Source: Flavobacteriaceae bacterium
GTDB lineage: Bacteria > Bacteroidota > Bacteroidia > Flavobacteriales > Flavobacteriaceae
NCBI GenBank assembly: GCA_947452415.1
Contig: CANGCT010000012.1
Location: 1-38,978 of the forward strand
DNA: 38,978 nt
Direction of reading: 5' to 3'
Below are positions 24,198 to 33,993 of this stretch, piece by piece. A program made the position numbers and the translations under genes. The notes under the pieces are model-generated. The model had not been told where the DNA came from. It saw only the letters and a program-made list of their open reading frames with translations, and did not search any database. The number at the start of each line of letters is the position of its first letter. Position 1 is the stretch's first letter.

Positions 24198-26276
24198 TTA
24201 CTTTTCGTCTAACAACCTTTGCAATTGGAATTTTTCGGCATCGGACACTTCTGGAAAAATAGTAGCAAACAATTCTCGGAAACCTTCTTTTTTCAACAAA
24301 GTTCTAATGGTGTCGCGAGCATATTTCACTAATTGCCATTTAAGATGCGTGGTGGCGTTAACTAAATTCTTAAGTACTTTAAGGTTCTTTGGCTCTAAAT
24401 ACAATGCATTTTCGAAAGCATTTTGACGAATGGAACTCTCATATTTTGGAGATGTATAGTCTACTAATTCATAATAATACTGGGAATATTGCGAAGTAGT
24501 AGCAGTAGCGCTATTAAATTCTAAGTAATACGATAGAAACAAAATCCGTAATCCTTTGTCGTTTTTACCAACCCAATTTTTAGCTAATTCTAAATATTTA
24601 GAACGATTTTCCGGAAAGTTTTTATACAAATTAGTAAAAGTAATTTCTTTGGTATCGTAGGATTTATCGTCTAATAAAGATTCGTATTCAGATAGAAAGG
24701 AAGCCGGAATAACATTCATCGTTTCAGCAACCGATTGGCGAACTTCTATATTGTTGGTTCTCATTGCCAAATGCAATAATGCTTCTTTTTCAAGAAATGG
24801 AACCTCTTTAACTTGATAGATAATTTCTTTTTTTAAAGCATAAAATCCGTTAGATTTCATTATGGTGGTAAAGAAGTCTTCTTTATCTGTAAAAGCTTTG
24901 CTCTTTTGGGCTTGAATTTCAAATAGGGTTCGGATACCTTCGTTTTTCTTTAATAAATAAATGACTTGTTCGGTTGGGAAATGATAATCCTCTAGCCATT
25001 CTTTTTGAAATTTTACAATATCAAGGTCGGAAATTGATGCAATTTCATTTAAGAAATCGGCAGTTTCTACATTTTTAAATTGGTATTTTTTCAAATAATT
25101 CTTAACTGCTTTTTTAAAATTCTTTTCGCCAATGGATTCTTGGATAACAAATAATGCCCAAGCGCCTTTTTGATAAAAAGAATACGAACTTGCCTTTTCA
25201 TTTAGAATAGGAATGGTATCGGTTTTGGCTTCTTTGCGTAGTAGCATCGAATTTTTATACATAGCATAATAAAAATAGTCGTCACCAAAAATCTTGCGTT
25301 CAGCCAACAAAGCATAGTAGGTTGCAAAGCCTTCTTGCAACCAATGGTGTTTACCTGATTTGGCTGTAACCATATCACCAAACCATTGGTGTGCGAGTTC
25401 GTGCGCATTGACATTAAGGTAATTTCGGTCGTTAAACCCAGACTCATCTACTACAAAATCTTGTGCGAAGATGGTAGAAGTAGTATTTTCCATTCCGGCA
25501 TAAAGAAAATCTTCTACAGGAATTTGACGATAAATTTTCCAAGGGTACTTCACTCCTATTTTATTTTCTAGGAAATCGAAAATGGTTTTAGATTCTTTGT
25601 AAGTGAAGTCCAATTTATTGATATCTTTAGGCTGGTAATACATCTCTAAAGGTATTCTGCTTCTTGAATAGGTTTTGGTATAATCAAAATTTCCAATGAC
25701 AAGCATTAACAAGTAGGAAGCCATAGGTTTTTCCATTTTAAATTGATGCAGAGTTGTTCCCTCTTGCTGGTTGTTTTTTTTATTCTCCAAAACCCCATTG
25801 GAAACTACCTGAAATTCGCTATCATAAGTCACCGACATATTAAAAATAACCTTTTCATTTACATCATCAAAACTCGGCAACCAATTGCTGGTATACTTCC
25901 CCTGCCCTTGTGTCCATATTTGTTGGCCTTCACCAACTCCGATGAAATAAAGCGTTTGTTTTGGCATTGCTTTATAGGAAAAAGAAACTTCGTTTGCTCC
26001 CTTTTTATATCCTTCAAATAAGATTATTTCTTTCTTGTTATTTTTGTAATTAACAGGAGTTCCATTAATAGCAACGTCAGAAAAATACATATTCTTGGCA
26101 TCTATTCGTATAGAATCCATTTCAGAAAGCAATTGGAATTTATACACTACGGTTCCGTCAATTGTTTTGGTTTCAAAATGAGGCACTACCGAAGCGTTAC
26201 ATTCTATAAAATCAATTTTAGTAGTTTGCTGAGCAAAAGAAAAAAATGGAAGTAATAGAAAAAGGAACTTATTCAT
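24198..26276 (-). CDS. Secreted M1-family metallo-aminopeptidase
   Basis: 692 aa. Signal peptide MNKFLFLLLPFFSFAQ. The N-terminal beta-sandwich (about 20-210) leads to the thermolysin-like catalytic domain. The exopeptidase motif reads AGMENTTS (usual form GxMEN). The zinc site is H292-E293-x-x-H296 with Glu315, exactly the M1 spacing HEXXH-X18-E, and KGAWALFVIQ carries the region before the transition-state Tyr. The helical C-terminal domain resembles the HEAT/ARM-like tail but is shorter than in E. coli PepN. It probably removes N-terminal residues from peptides in the periplasm or at the cell surface. No T9SS sorting domain is seen. Convergent with the 173-aa gene; the regulator gene follows 38 bp upstream on the same strand. 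Confidence 0.9.
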   Translation of the reverse strand: MNKFLFLLLPFFSFAQQTTKIDFIECNASVVPHFETKTIDGTVVYKFQLLSEMDSIRIDAKNMYFSDVAINGTPVNYKNNKKEIILFEGYKKGANEVSFSYKAMPKQTLYFIGVGEGQQIWTQGQGKYTSNWLPSFDDVNEKVIFNMSVTYDSEFQVVSNGVLENKKNNQQEGTTLHQFKMEKPMASYLLMLVIGNFDYTKTYSRSRIPLEMYYQPKDINKLDFTYKESKTIFDFLENKIGVKYPWKIYRQIPVEDFLYAGMENTTSTIFAQDFVVDESGFNDRNYLNVNAHELAHQWFGDMVTAKSGKHHWLQEGFATYYALLAERKIFGDDYFYYAMYKNSMLLRKEAKTDTIPILNEKASSYSFYQKGAWALFVIQESIGEKNFKKAVKNYLKKYQFKNVETADFLNEIASISDLDIVKFQKEWLEDYHFPTEQVIYLLKKNEGIRTLFEIQAQKSKAFTDKEDFFTTIMKSNGFYALKKEIIYQVKEVPFLEKEALLHLAMRTNNIEVRQSVAETMNVIPASFLSEYESLLDDKSYDTKEITFTNLYKNFPENRSKYLELAKNWVGKNDKGLRILFLSYYLEFNSATATTSQYSQYYYELVDYTSPKYESSIRQNAFENALYLEPKNLKVLKNLVNATTHLKWQLVKYARDTIRTLLKKEGFRELFATIFPEVSDAEKFQLQRLLDEK

Positions 26277-26314
26277 TGGTTATTATTTTAAAGTAAATTT
26301 ACTTTTTTTATTCT

Positions 26315-29194
26315 TTAACTTAAGCTTTCTAAAAAATGAATGAAATTATCATCATGGGAAAGTTTTAGTTTTTTTCTAACCTTATATCTAGCTGTTTCAA
26401 CCCCTCGAATAGAAATATTTAATAAAGGAGCTATTTCTTTATTAGTTAAATCCATTTTAATAAAAGCGCAAAGCCGAAGTTCCCGTTTAGACAAGGAGGC
26501 ATCTATTTGTTTCAGTTTTTCAAAAAAATCATGATTTATTTTTTCAAAATTTACATCAAATATCTCCATAAACTCTTCACCTATTCTATGCTGATTTAAT
26601 TTCTGGAATATTTCTGTTATCTTTCTTCTGGAATCATCACTTTTTAACATATCGCGCAATTGTTTTAAATCAATTAAAAGTTCTCCAAATATGTTTTTTT
26701 TCTGGCTCAATAAAAGAGTATAATTTGCTAATTCTTTACTTTTATCAATAATATCTACTTCTAAAATTAACTTGTCTTTGCTGATAATTTCTTTATCGTG
26801 TTTTAATTTTAATTTTTCAAGCTCCAGTTCTAAGAGTTGTTGAGATTTTTTTATTTCATTTGTTGATTTTAATCTCTCATAAGCAATTTTCTTTTTGACA
26901 TAACTTGTTATGAAGTTAATACAGAAAAAGAGTATCACTAAATATAAGAAATAGGCTAATTTGGTTTGATACCATTTTGGAAGAATAGTAAACTTAAACT
27001 TTGCTTCTTTTCCGATAAGACCTGCAAAATTTCTACTTTTTACAATAAACGTATAATCGCCTGGTCTAAGATGCGTATATTCTTTAAAAGCATTTTTTTG
27101 CCAAGGTGACCAATTTTCATCTATGTTTTCTAACTTATAACTAAAATTAGTTTCAGTGCTAGACATCATTTGTGGTGAAGAAAATTCAAAACGTATTATA
27201 TCGGTTTGATTTGGCAAATTAATATCAACTTTATTAGAATTAATTTCTACAAATTCTAATTTCTGATTTCTAGTATAATTAATTTGATTAATTATGGTGT
27301 TGAATAATTCCTTGTTATTAGTTACATTTAAATTATACTGAAAAATCCCAGAGTTTGTCCCAAACAGTACTTTATTATCTTTTAATGGATAAATGCATTC
27401 CATTCCTCTATTGAAACTACCTTTTAAATTAAGAAATAAATCTTTACATAATTTATTATTTGTAGTAAGAAAATATCCTGCTTCATCATCTTGCACAAAC
27501 CAAGTAGTATGGTTGTTTTGAATCAACTTTCTGGTGTTTTTAGTAGTGTCGAATAATTTATTTAAGGGTTTAAATAATTCAAATTTATTTATTGCATTGT
27601 TATAAAAATAAATCCCTGTATTAGTGGTGAAAACTATAGTATTATTCCATTTAAATACGTTGATGTTGTATGGTGATTTGAGTCCGTTTTTATTAGTAAA
27701 ATGATCTACAACATCTATACGAGAGTAGTCATTATTGATGTGGATTTTATAAACCCCTTTGTATCCATGGCATATCCAATAGGTGTTTGGTTCATAATCT
27801 GCCAAGATATCTCTGGTAGATTCCTCAAATCCTTTTATTTTACGAACTATATTCCATTGATTTTCCCGTTTTTCTACAAGATAAAATCCATTATAATTAG
27901 ACCCTAGGTATAATCCTTTTTTGCCATCTATTTTAGTAATTTTCCAAAATCCAGATTCTTTACCAATTTTTTTAAGCGTGCCATTAACTAATTGATAGAG
28001 CCCTGTATCATGAGAAATAAGTATATCGTTTTCTAATTGTTGAATCGCCCAAGATTGCCCTTGTAAATCCTCCAACTTTTTAAAATTAAAAGGAGGAATA
28101 TTCTTTGCAAAATAAACACCATTATTTGTAGCAGTGTAAATTATATTGTCTTTCAACAATATATCATATACGCTAGCTTGATCAAAAATAGAAACAAATG
28201 GAGATTTATAATCTAAAAAATTCAATCCGTTGTTTTGTAAAACCCATATGTTGTTGTTTTTAGTTTGATAAATAAAATGAATATTTGAATTGGATAATGC
28301 TGAAAAGGAAGACGGATCGTTTTGTATTACTCCTGATTTTGAAATTTTAATTATTTTCTCACCCCTTGTAGCTAGTAAGTAATCTTTATTACTATCTAAT
28401 ATTCCAAAAGTGATTTCGTCTTTTCTAGTTGTAGCAAAAAGGTTGGCTGTTTTTTTTATTATTTTAGAATCAATAGATCCAGAGTAGACATTACCAGATT
28501 TTGAAATAAGTGATATTGTGTTTGGAATATCCGTAGGAAGTATGGAAGCAATTTCTTCGTTTAGAATGGATTGATTTTGAAACAAAAGTTCTAAATTCAT
28601 TGATTTCGGATTGAACTTATAGATTCCAAATCCAGAATCTTGTACAAAATAATCTTCATTTACTTGTGCAGAATAGAGAAACGAATTATTAGCGGGTAAT
28701 TCAGTAACTATATCCTTATTAATAATAATAAGTTCCGAAAAAGAACGAAAAATAATTAGATTATTAAGTTGGTGTACTTGCCAAAGGTTCTCAAAATTTT
28801 TATTTTCTAAGTGAAAATAACTTACTAAAGATTTATAAAAATAAGTTCCAAATTTATCCTTTTGCAATGTACCAAATTCATTGTAGCCTCCTGCAAATAT
28901 TTTCCCTTCTTTGGTTTTAACTATACTTCTTATTGAGGAGTTATTTGGTAAAAATACTTTTTTCCAATGTTCCCCATCATAAACCAATGCACCATCATTA
29001 TTTCCGAAAATTAAAGTTCCATCGTTATTTTCACACATGGTCCAAAACTGAGGATCTGCTCTAAAATCATTTCTGTTGTAATGAACAATTTTAGGAGTTT
29101 CATATTTATACGATTTTATGTCGTTTATTAGTTTAGTTTGACTTAATCCAATTGAGATACAAAACAACCAAATTAAAAATACCTTTTTATACAT
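26315..29194 (-). CDS. SusR-like membrane regulator: sensor beta-propellers, Y_Y_Y domain, TM, LuxR-type HTH
   Basis: 959 aa. The signal peptide (MYKKVFLIWLFCISIGLSQ) exports a long periplasmic part of propeller repeats of the two-component-regulator type (about 30-650; units such as NIWVLQNNGLNFLD and IIYTATNNGVYF). The Y_Y_Y domain (about 670-735) contains FSYKLENIDENWSPWQ and LRPGDYTFIVKSRN. One membrane span (about 746-768) is followed by a cytosolic Lys/Glu-rich coiled coil and a C-terminal LuxR/GerE-like HTH (LTNKEIAPLLNISIRGVETARYKVRKKL). There are no histidine-kinase or receiver domains, so a signal would pass directly from periplasm to DNA across the membrane, as proposed for SusR. 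Divergent from the SusE/F-like gene, it is the likely activator of the following glycan locus. Confidence 0.88.
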   Translation of the reverse strand: MYKKVFLIWLFCISIGLSQTKLINDIKSYKYETPKIVHYNRNDFRADPQFWTMCENNDGTLIFGNNDGALVYDGEHWKKVFLPNNSSIRSIVKTKEGKIFAGGYNEFGTLQKDKFGTYFYKSLVSYFHLENKNFENLWQVHQLNNLIIFRSFSELIIINKDIVTELPANNSFLYSAQVNEDYFVQDSGFGIYKFNPKSMNLELLFQNQSILNEEIASILPTDIPNTISLISKSGNVYSGSIDSKIIKKTANLFATTRKDEITFGILDSNKDYLLATRGEKIIKISKSGVIQNDPSSFSALSNSNIHFIYQTKNNNIWVLQNNGLNFLDYKSPFVSIFDQASVYDILLKDNIIYTATNNGVYFAKNIPPFNFKKLEDLQGQSWAIQQLENDILISHDTGLYQLVNGTLKKIGKESGFWKITKIDGKKGLYLGSNYNGFYLVEKRENQWNIVRKIKGFEESTRDILADYEPNTYWICHGYKGVYKIHINNDYSRIDVVDHFTNKNGLKSPYNINVFKWNNTIVFTTNTGIYFYNNAINKFELFKPLNKLFDTTKNTRKLIQNNHTTWFVQDDEAGYFLTTNNKLCKDLFLNLKGSFNRGMECIYPLKDNKVLFGTNSGIFQYNLNVTNNKELFNTIINQINYTRNQKLEFVEINSNKVDINLPNQTDIIRFEFSSPQMMSSTETNFSYKLENIDENWSPWQKNAFKEYTHLRPGDYTFIVKSRNFAGLIGKEAKFKFTILPKWYQTKLAYFLYLVILFFCINFITSYVKKKIAYERLKSTNEIKKSQQLLELELEKLKLKHDKEIISKDKLILEVDIIDKSKELANYTLLLSQKKNIFGELLIDLKQLRDMLKSDDSRRKITEIFQKLNQHRIGEEFMEIFDVNFEKINHDFFEKLKQIDASLSKRELRLCAFIKMDLTNKEIAPLLNISIRGVETARYKVRKKLKLSHDDNFIHFLESLS

Positions 29195-29484
29195 AATTAT
29201 AAAATGTTCATGGATATTACTAATTACTCTCTATTTTAAATATTTAACAAATGTAACAATTATTAGTGAATTATTGTTTTATTTTAAAATTAATAGGCTT
29301 TAAACTAAACATTTACAAAAATAAAAGTACAAAACACGTAGTTGTAATACAAAAAAACGTAATGCAAGTGTATAAAATTTACAACGATTTCGCTAAACAA
29401 AAGTTAATATTGTAAATGCAAAATGTTCATTTATTACCCTAAAGATAAATGGATTAAATATTAACTAAAATTAAATCATTATTT
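29195..29484. promoter_or_regulatory. Divergent control region of the glycan locus
   Basis: No gene. It contains two copies of AAAATGTTCA (29201-29210, 29420-29429). A minus-strand TACATTTG (29255-29248, TAnnTTTG type) could be the -7 element of the regulator gene with a leader of about 50 nt. No clear -7 word was found for the plus-strand gene; activator-dependent promoters often lack one. Confidence 0.4.
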
Positions 29485-30750
29485 ATGAAAACAAAATTAC
29501 ATTATTTATTTCTAGCTCTTGTCTTAGGATATGGAGTTAATGCACAAGTGGCAGGTCCAGTTACCATTACAGGAACAGGAACTGGAGGTTGGAACCAACC
29601 GGGAGGATTAGTATTAAGCTCTACAGATGGTGGAACTATCTGGACAGCTTCTAACTTTGAAATTGTTGGGGATGGTAACATGAAATTTTCCGAAGGAGGA
29701 ACTTGGGCTACTACTGCAGGATTTGTTGGGGAGAATGTAGCTCCATTTGGTTTTCCTGGAGGTACTGCCGTTGTAAATGGCGGAAATAATATTGTTGGTA
29801 CATTAGGATTTTGGAATGTAACTTATAACGCAGTTACAAAAGATTACTTATTTACACCAGGGATTAATCCAAATCCGGTAATTAAAATTAATGGTGGTGG
29901 TTTAACTTCAGATGTTCAAATGAATACAACAAATGGAGTTGCTTACTCCAAAAAGAGTTTGTTTTTTCCTGGTGGAACTGCAAGCTTTCAACAAACTTCT
30001 CCAGTAACTGCTCAATGGGGTGGTGCATTCCCTACTGGCCCTGTTGTTAATTCAGGAACAATAAATGTACCTACTGGAGCATTTAATACTTATTTTGTTA
30101 TGCCTGGAACAGGTCCTGCAGAGTTTGTTTTTGAACCAGTTGTTGTGAGTATGATTGGAAATTTTGCTGGTTCAGGTTGGAATATGGACTTAGATTTAGA
30201 AACTACAGATAATATTCATTACACTAAAACCAACTGGGATGCTACAATATTTGTTCCTACACCTCCTAATGCTCCTTGGACAGATCCAGAAATGCATTTG
30301 AAAATTAGAGATAATCACGACTGGACTGTTCAATATGGAAACATAGCTTCTGCAAATGGTTCTAATAATTTAGCCTTGACAGGAACATCTATGAATGGCA
30401 TTTTAGGTGGAGGTGGTGACATCTTTATACCATGGGGTGTCTATAATGTTGATTTCAATAGAAGTACTGGTACTTGGACATTTAATCCAGTTATGGCAGC
30501 AAATCAAGTATTCTCTAATTCTTATTTCAAAGTATATCCTAATCCAACTACAAATGTTTGGAATTTTACTTCAGAAAAAAATCAAATTGATTCTATTCAA
30601 ATAATGGATATTCTTGGTAAAGTTGTGTTAACTAAATCAGTAAATTCTAATCAAGCTACTTTGGATGCTTCTTCTTTAAATAGCGGGATTTATTTCGCTA
30701 AAATTTCTTCAATTTCAGGGTCTGAAACTGTGAAGTTAGTAAAAAAATAA
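29485..30750 (+). CDS. SusE/SusF-like glycan-binding protein with T9SS type A sorting domain
   Basis: 421 aa. The signal peptide ends near GYGVNAQ. Three similar modules follow (about 22-127, 128-222, 223-340), each closing with a related strand: GFWNVTYNAVTKDYLFTP, FVMPGTGPAEFVFEP, GVYNVDFNRSTGTWTFNP. The third, with GNFAGSGWNMDLDLETTDNIHYTK, looks most like the starch-binding repeats of SusE/SusF. A T9SS sorting domain ends the protein (about 348-421: FKVYPNPTTNVW, GIYFAKISSISGSETVKLVKK). It has no lipobox. Classical SusE/F are outer-membrane lipoproteins downstream of susD; here the protein is upstream of susC and sorted by T9SS. Likely role: surface capture of the glycan. Ligand unknown. 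Confidence 0.75.
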   Translation: MKTKLHYLFLALVLGYGVNAQVAGPVTITGTGTGGWNQPGGLVLSSTDGGTIWTASNFEIVGDGNMKFSEGGTWATTAGFVGENVAPFGFPGGTAVVNGGNNIVGTLGFWNVTYNAVTKDYLFTPGINPNPVIKINGGGLTSDVQMNTTNGVAYSKKSLFFPGGTASFQQTSPVTAQWGGAFPTGPVVNSGTINVPTGAFNTYFVMPGTGPAEFVFEPVVVSMIGNFAGSGWNMDLDLETTDNIHYTKTNWDATIFVPTPPNAPWTDPEMHLKIRDNHDWTVQYGNIASANGSNNLALTGTSMNGILGGGGDIFIPWGVYNVDFNRSTGTWTFNPVMAANQVFSNSYFKVYPNPTTNVWNFTSEKNQIDSIQIMDILGKVVLTKSVNSNQATLDASSLNSGIYFAKISSISGSETVKLVKK

Positions 30751-30765
30751 GATGCTAAAATTATT

Positions 30766-30803
30766 AATCCCTTACAGCACATTGTTGTAAGGGATTTTTT
30801 TTT
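30766..30803 (+). terminator. Rho-independent terminator after the SusE/F-like gene
   Basis: AATCCCTTACA (30766-30776) pairs perfectly over 11 bp with TGTAAGGGATT (30786-30796), followed by a long T run. It separates this gene from susC. Confidence 0.9.
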
Positions 30804-30856
30804 ATAAATTTCCTTACTTAATTTTTGATTCGTTTTAGAAAAGCAAAATGTAATAA

Positions 30857-30879
30857 GTTCATCGATTTTTGAACATTTT
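30857..30879. promoter_or_regulatory. Inverted repeat upstream of susC including the AAAATGTTCA motif
   Basis: GTTCA (30857-30861) and TGAAC (30870-30874) are inverted with an 8-bp gap. TGAACATTTT (30870-30879) is the reverse complement of the motif found twice in the divergent control region. About 90 bp before the susC ATG; candidate binding site of the LuxR-type regulator. Confidence 0.4.
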
Positions 30880-30963
30880 TAATTAAATATAAATGTCCAC
30901 AAATGTTTGTTTACCAATTTCATATTCGATTTCTAAAGATTTAATAATAATATCATACTAATT

Positions 30964-33900
30964 ATGACTTTCAATAAATATTTATACTTACTTTTTATAA
31001 TGGTTTTCGCATTTTCAAATGCGCAACAAATAGAAATAAAAGGAAAAATAACTGATTCAAAAACAAAGAAACCAATTATTGGAACTAACATTATTGTAAA
31101 AATTACTAAAAAAGGTATTATTTCTGATGTTGACGGAAATTATTCAATAAAAACAAATGTAAATGATGTTCTAATATTTTCTAATATAGGCTATACTAAT
31201 CAAGAGGTTAAGGTAACTAAAACACAAATTTTAAATATCGAACTTGTTGAAGAGTCAAATAAACTTGAAGATGTTATAATAAATGTTGGGTATGGAACTC
31301 AAAAGAAAAAAAATCTAACTAATGCTGTTTCTTCCGTAAAGGCTGACTCTTTTGATGATAGACCAATTTATAATGTTGGACAAGCAATTCAAGGGAATGC
31401 CGCCGGAGTAAATGTTATTCAGCCTTCTGGAAAACCTGGTATAGGTTTGAATATTAATATTAGAGGATTAAATTCTATACAATCTGGTGTTAATCCATTG
31501 TATGTAATTGATGGGGTTCAAACTTATTCTACTGAAGGGATTAATACAGAAGACATTGTTGATATTCAAATATTAAAAGACGCAACTGCAACTGCAATTT
31601 ATGGTGTAAATGGAAGTTCGGGTGTCGTAATAATTACTACAAAAAGAGGTAAAGCAAATAAAACCACTTTTAATTTTTCTTCTTATTACGGTTCTTCTAA
31701 AATTGTAAAAAATATAAATGTTTTAAATTTAGATCAGTACAAAACATTAATGACCGAAGTAAGTCCTGCCTATGTTACTCAAGCAAATCAGTCTTTATAT
31801 AATGGAATAAATACCAATTGGAGAGATTTAGTCTTTAGAAATGGAATCGATAAAAATGTTGATTTTTCTTATTCTGGTGGGACAGAAAAAATTAAATCTT
31901 TTGCATCTTTAGGATACCAAGATGTGGAAGGAATTGTTAGTCCATCTATGTTTTCAAGATTATCTGGAAGATTAAATTTAGATGTAGATGCAACCCCTTG
32001 GCTTAAAGCACATGCCAACTTAAATTTAATTCATACTAAATTATTTAATACTAGTGATAACAATAGTGCGAATCAAGGTGGAGTAATATTGAGCACTTTA
32101 ACAACGCCTGCTTTTTTACCAGTTTATGCAGATGAATTACAAGGAAGAGTATTAAATCCAGCAAACGGATTATATTATTCTCCATATGACAATACATTTT
32201 CTACTCCAGGAGGTTTTCAAAACGGACAGTTTTCTTTAAATCCATCGGCATCATTAGAAAACCCTGTATCATTCCAAAGTCGAATAGAAAACACCAACAC
32301 GTATCGATATTTATCTAATTTAGGTCTAGATATCACATTGTTAAAAAATCTAGTTTGGAAAACTTCTTCTAATATTGATATGTCTCGAAGTGTTTGGGAT
32401 TATTTTATAGATAGTTACAGATCAAATGCAGGAAGAAATTCTACAACAGATTTAACTTTAAATGGTATTGGAAAACAACATATAACTTCATATTATACTT
32501 GGAATTACGAAAATACTTTAAACTATTCATTAAAATCAGGAAACCATGATTTTACTTTTTTAGTTGGTAATAGTGTCCAAAAATCTAGTTATCATTTAAA
32601 TCAAATTGAAGGAACTGGATTCCCAACAGATTTAAGAGAATTGGATTTAAGTTTAATGATGAAGCCAAATGCACAATATTCTTATGAAATTATTCGTGAA
32701 AAAAATTATGTTTCCTATTTTGGTAGAGCAACTTATAACTACAAAGGGAAGTATATTGTAAATGGGGTTTTTAGATCTAGTGGTTCTTCACAATTAGCGC
32801 CAGGTCATAAATGGGGATATTTCCCTGGAATTTCTGGAGCATGGATAATTTCAAATGAAGATGTGTTTAAAAACAAAAAAAACGTATCTGAAATTAAATT
32901 AAGAGGGGGTTGGGGAAAAAGCGGTAATATTTCTGGACTAGGAGAATATGCTTGGTATTCATTAATGCCTGTTGGATTAACTTCTACAAACCCATTAAAC
33001 TATGAAAACACAGATTTAACCTGGGAAACAACTACCGATATTAATATTGGTTTGGATTTAGGTTTTTTTAATAATAGAATAAAATTTACTACAGATGTTT
33101 TTAAAAGACGAACAAATGATCTAGTTCGTTCTTTTCAACCTGGAGGGAATGGTCCATATTTAACTTATAATAAAGGTGAATTAGAAAACAAAGGTTTAGA
33201 ATTTGTATTGAACACGGTTAATCTTAAAGGAGATTTTAGTTGGAATTCTAATTTTAATATTACATTTTTAAGAAACAAAGTGCTTCAAATGGGATATAAT
33301 CCAGTTGATTACTCTGGTTATGAAAATGTAAATAGAATCGAAATAGGACAGCCATTAGGAAATTTCTACGGATATGTAGTTGATAGAGTAAATCCAACTA
33401 CTGGTAGATTAGAATATAAAGATATAAATGGTGATGGTGTAGTTACTCCAAGTGACAGAACAATTATTGGAAATGCGTTGCCTAAATACACTTTTGGTTT
33501 TAATAACTCCTTTTCCTATAAAGGTTTAACCTTAGATTTATTAGTTACTTCAAGTCAAGGAAATGATATTTTTAACGCCACTAGAATTGAACTTGAAGGA
33601 ATGCAGGGGCCAAAAAATCAATCCACTGCAGTTTTGGATCGATGGACAACTACCGGACAAATAACTAATATTCCAAGAGCTGGAGTAGATAATTTTGCTT
33701 CAATTCCTGCAACCGCAAACTCAACAAGATGGATTGAAGATGGATCTTATGTAAGAATAAAAGCAGTAACTCTAGGATATGCTTTCAAGAAATCAATTAA
33801 AGGTTTAAGTTCATTAAAATTATACGCCACTGGACAAAATTTAATTACTTGGACAAAATATTCAGGGTTTGATCCCGAAGTTAGTTCTAATTCAAATTAT

Positions 33901-33981
33901 TCAGGAACAGGTCAAGGTATTGATTACGGAACTTTCCCACAAGTGAAAACATTTATTTTAGGTTTAAAAGCAGGATTTTAA
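30964..33981 (+). CDS. SusC/RagA-family TonB-dependent outer-membrane transporter
   Basis: 1005 aa. Signal peptide to about residue 20 (FAFSNAQ). Carboxypeptidase-D-like N-terminal extension (about 22-105: GKITDSKTKKPIIGTNI, DVDGNYSI). TonB-dependent plug (about 110-230), with NIRGLNSIQSGVNPLYVIDG and the SusC signature DIQILKDATATAIYGVNGSS. The long beta-barrel ends TFILGLKAGF. It imports oligosaccharides through the outer membrane using TonB energy, with SusD as its lid. SusD follows 12 bp later. No TonB/ExbBD genes are in the window. Substrate is inferred from the neighbouring GH30 genes to be a beta-glucan. Confidence 0.95.
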   Translation: MTFNKYLYLLFIMVFAFSNAQQIEIKGKITDSKTKKPIIGTNIIVKITKKGIISDVDGNYSIKTNVNDVLIFSNIGYTNQEVKVTKTQILNIELVEESNKLEDVIINVGYGTQKKKNLTNAVSSVKADSFDDRPIYNVGQAIQGNAAGVNVIQPSGKPGIGLNINIRGLNSIQSGVNPLYVIDGVQTYSTEGINTEDIVDIQILKDATATAIYGVNGSSGVVIITTKRGKANKTTFNFSSYYGSSKIVKNINVLNLDQYKTLMTEVSPAYVTQANQSLYNGINTNWRDLVFRNGIDKNVDFSYSGGTEKIKSFASLGYQDVEGIVSPSMFSRLSGRLNLDVDATPWLKAHANLNLIHTKLFNTSDNNSANQGGVILSTLTTPAFLPVYADELQGRVLNPANGLYYSPYDNTFSTPGGFQNGQFSLNPSASLENPVSFQSRIENTNTYRYLSNLGLDITLLKNLVWKTSSNIDMSRSVWDYFIDSYRSNAGRNSTTDLTLNGIGKQHITSYYTWNYENTLNYSLKSGNHDFTFLVGNSVQKSSYHLNQIEGTGFPTDLRELDLSLMMKPNAQYSYEIIREKNYVSYFGRATYNYKGKYIVNGVFRSSGSSQLAPGHKWGYFPGISGAWIISNEDVFKNKKNVSEIKLRGGWGKSGNISGLGEYAWYSLMPVGLTSTNPLNYENTDLTWETTTDINIGLDLGFFNNRIKFTTDVFKRRTNDLVRSFQPGGNGPYLTYNKGELENKGLEFVLNTVNLKGDFSWNSNFNITFLRNKVLQMGYNPVDYSGYENVNRIEIGQPLGNFYGYVVDRVNPTTGRLEYKDINGDGVVTPSDRTIIGNALPKYTFGFNNSFSYKGLTLDLLVTSSQGNDIFNATRIELEGMQGPKNQSTAVLDRWTTTGQITNIPRAGVDNFASIPATANSTRWIEDGSYVRIKAVTLGYAFKKSIKGLSSLKLYATGQNLITWTKYSGFDPEVSSNSNYSGTGQGIDYGTFPQVKTFILGLKAGF

Positions 33982-33993
33982 AAAAAATATATT

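Noticed and set aside
27701..27907. Plus-strand 68-codon frame within the regulator gene
   Set aside because: Antisense to a propeller-coding region, with no start signal or family resemblance.
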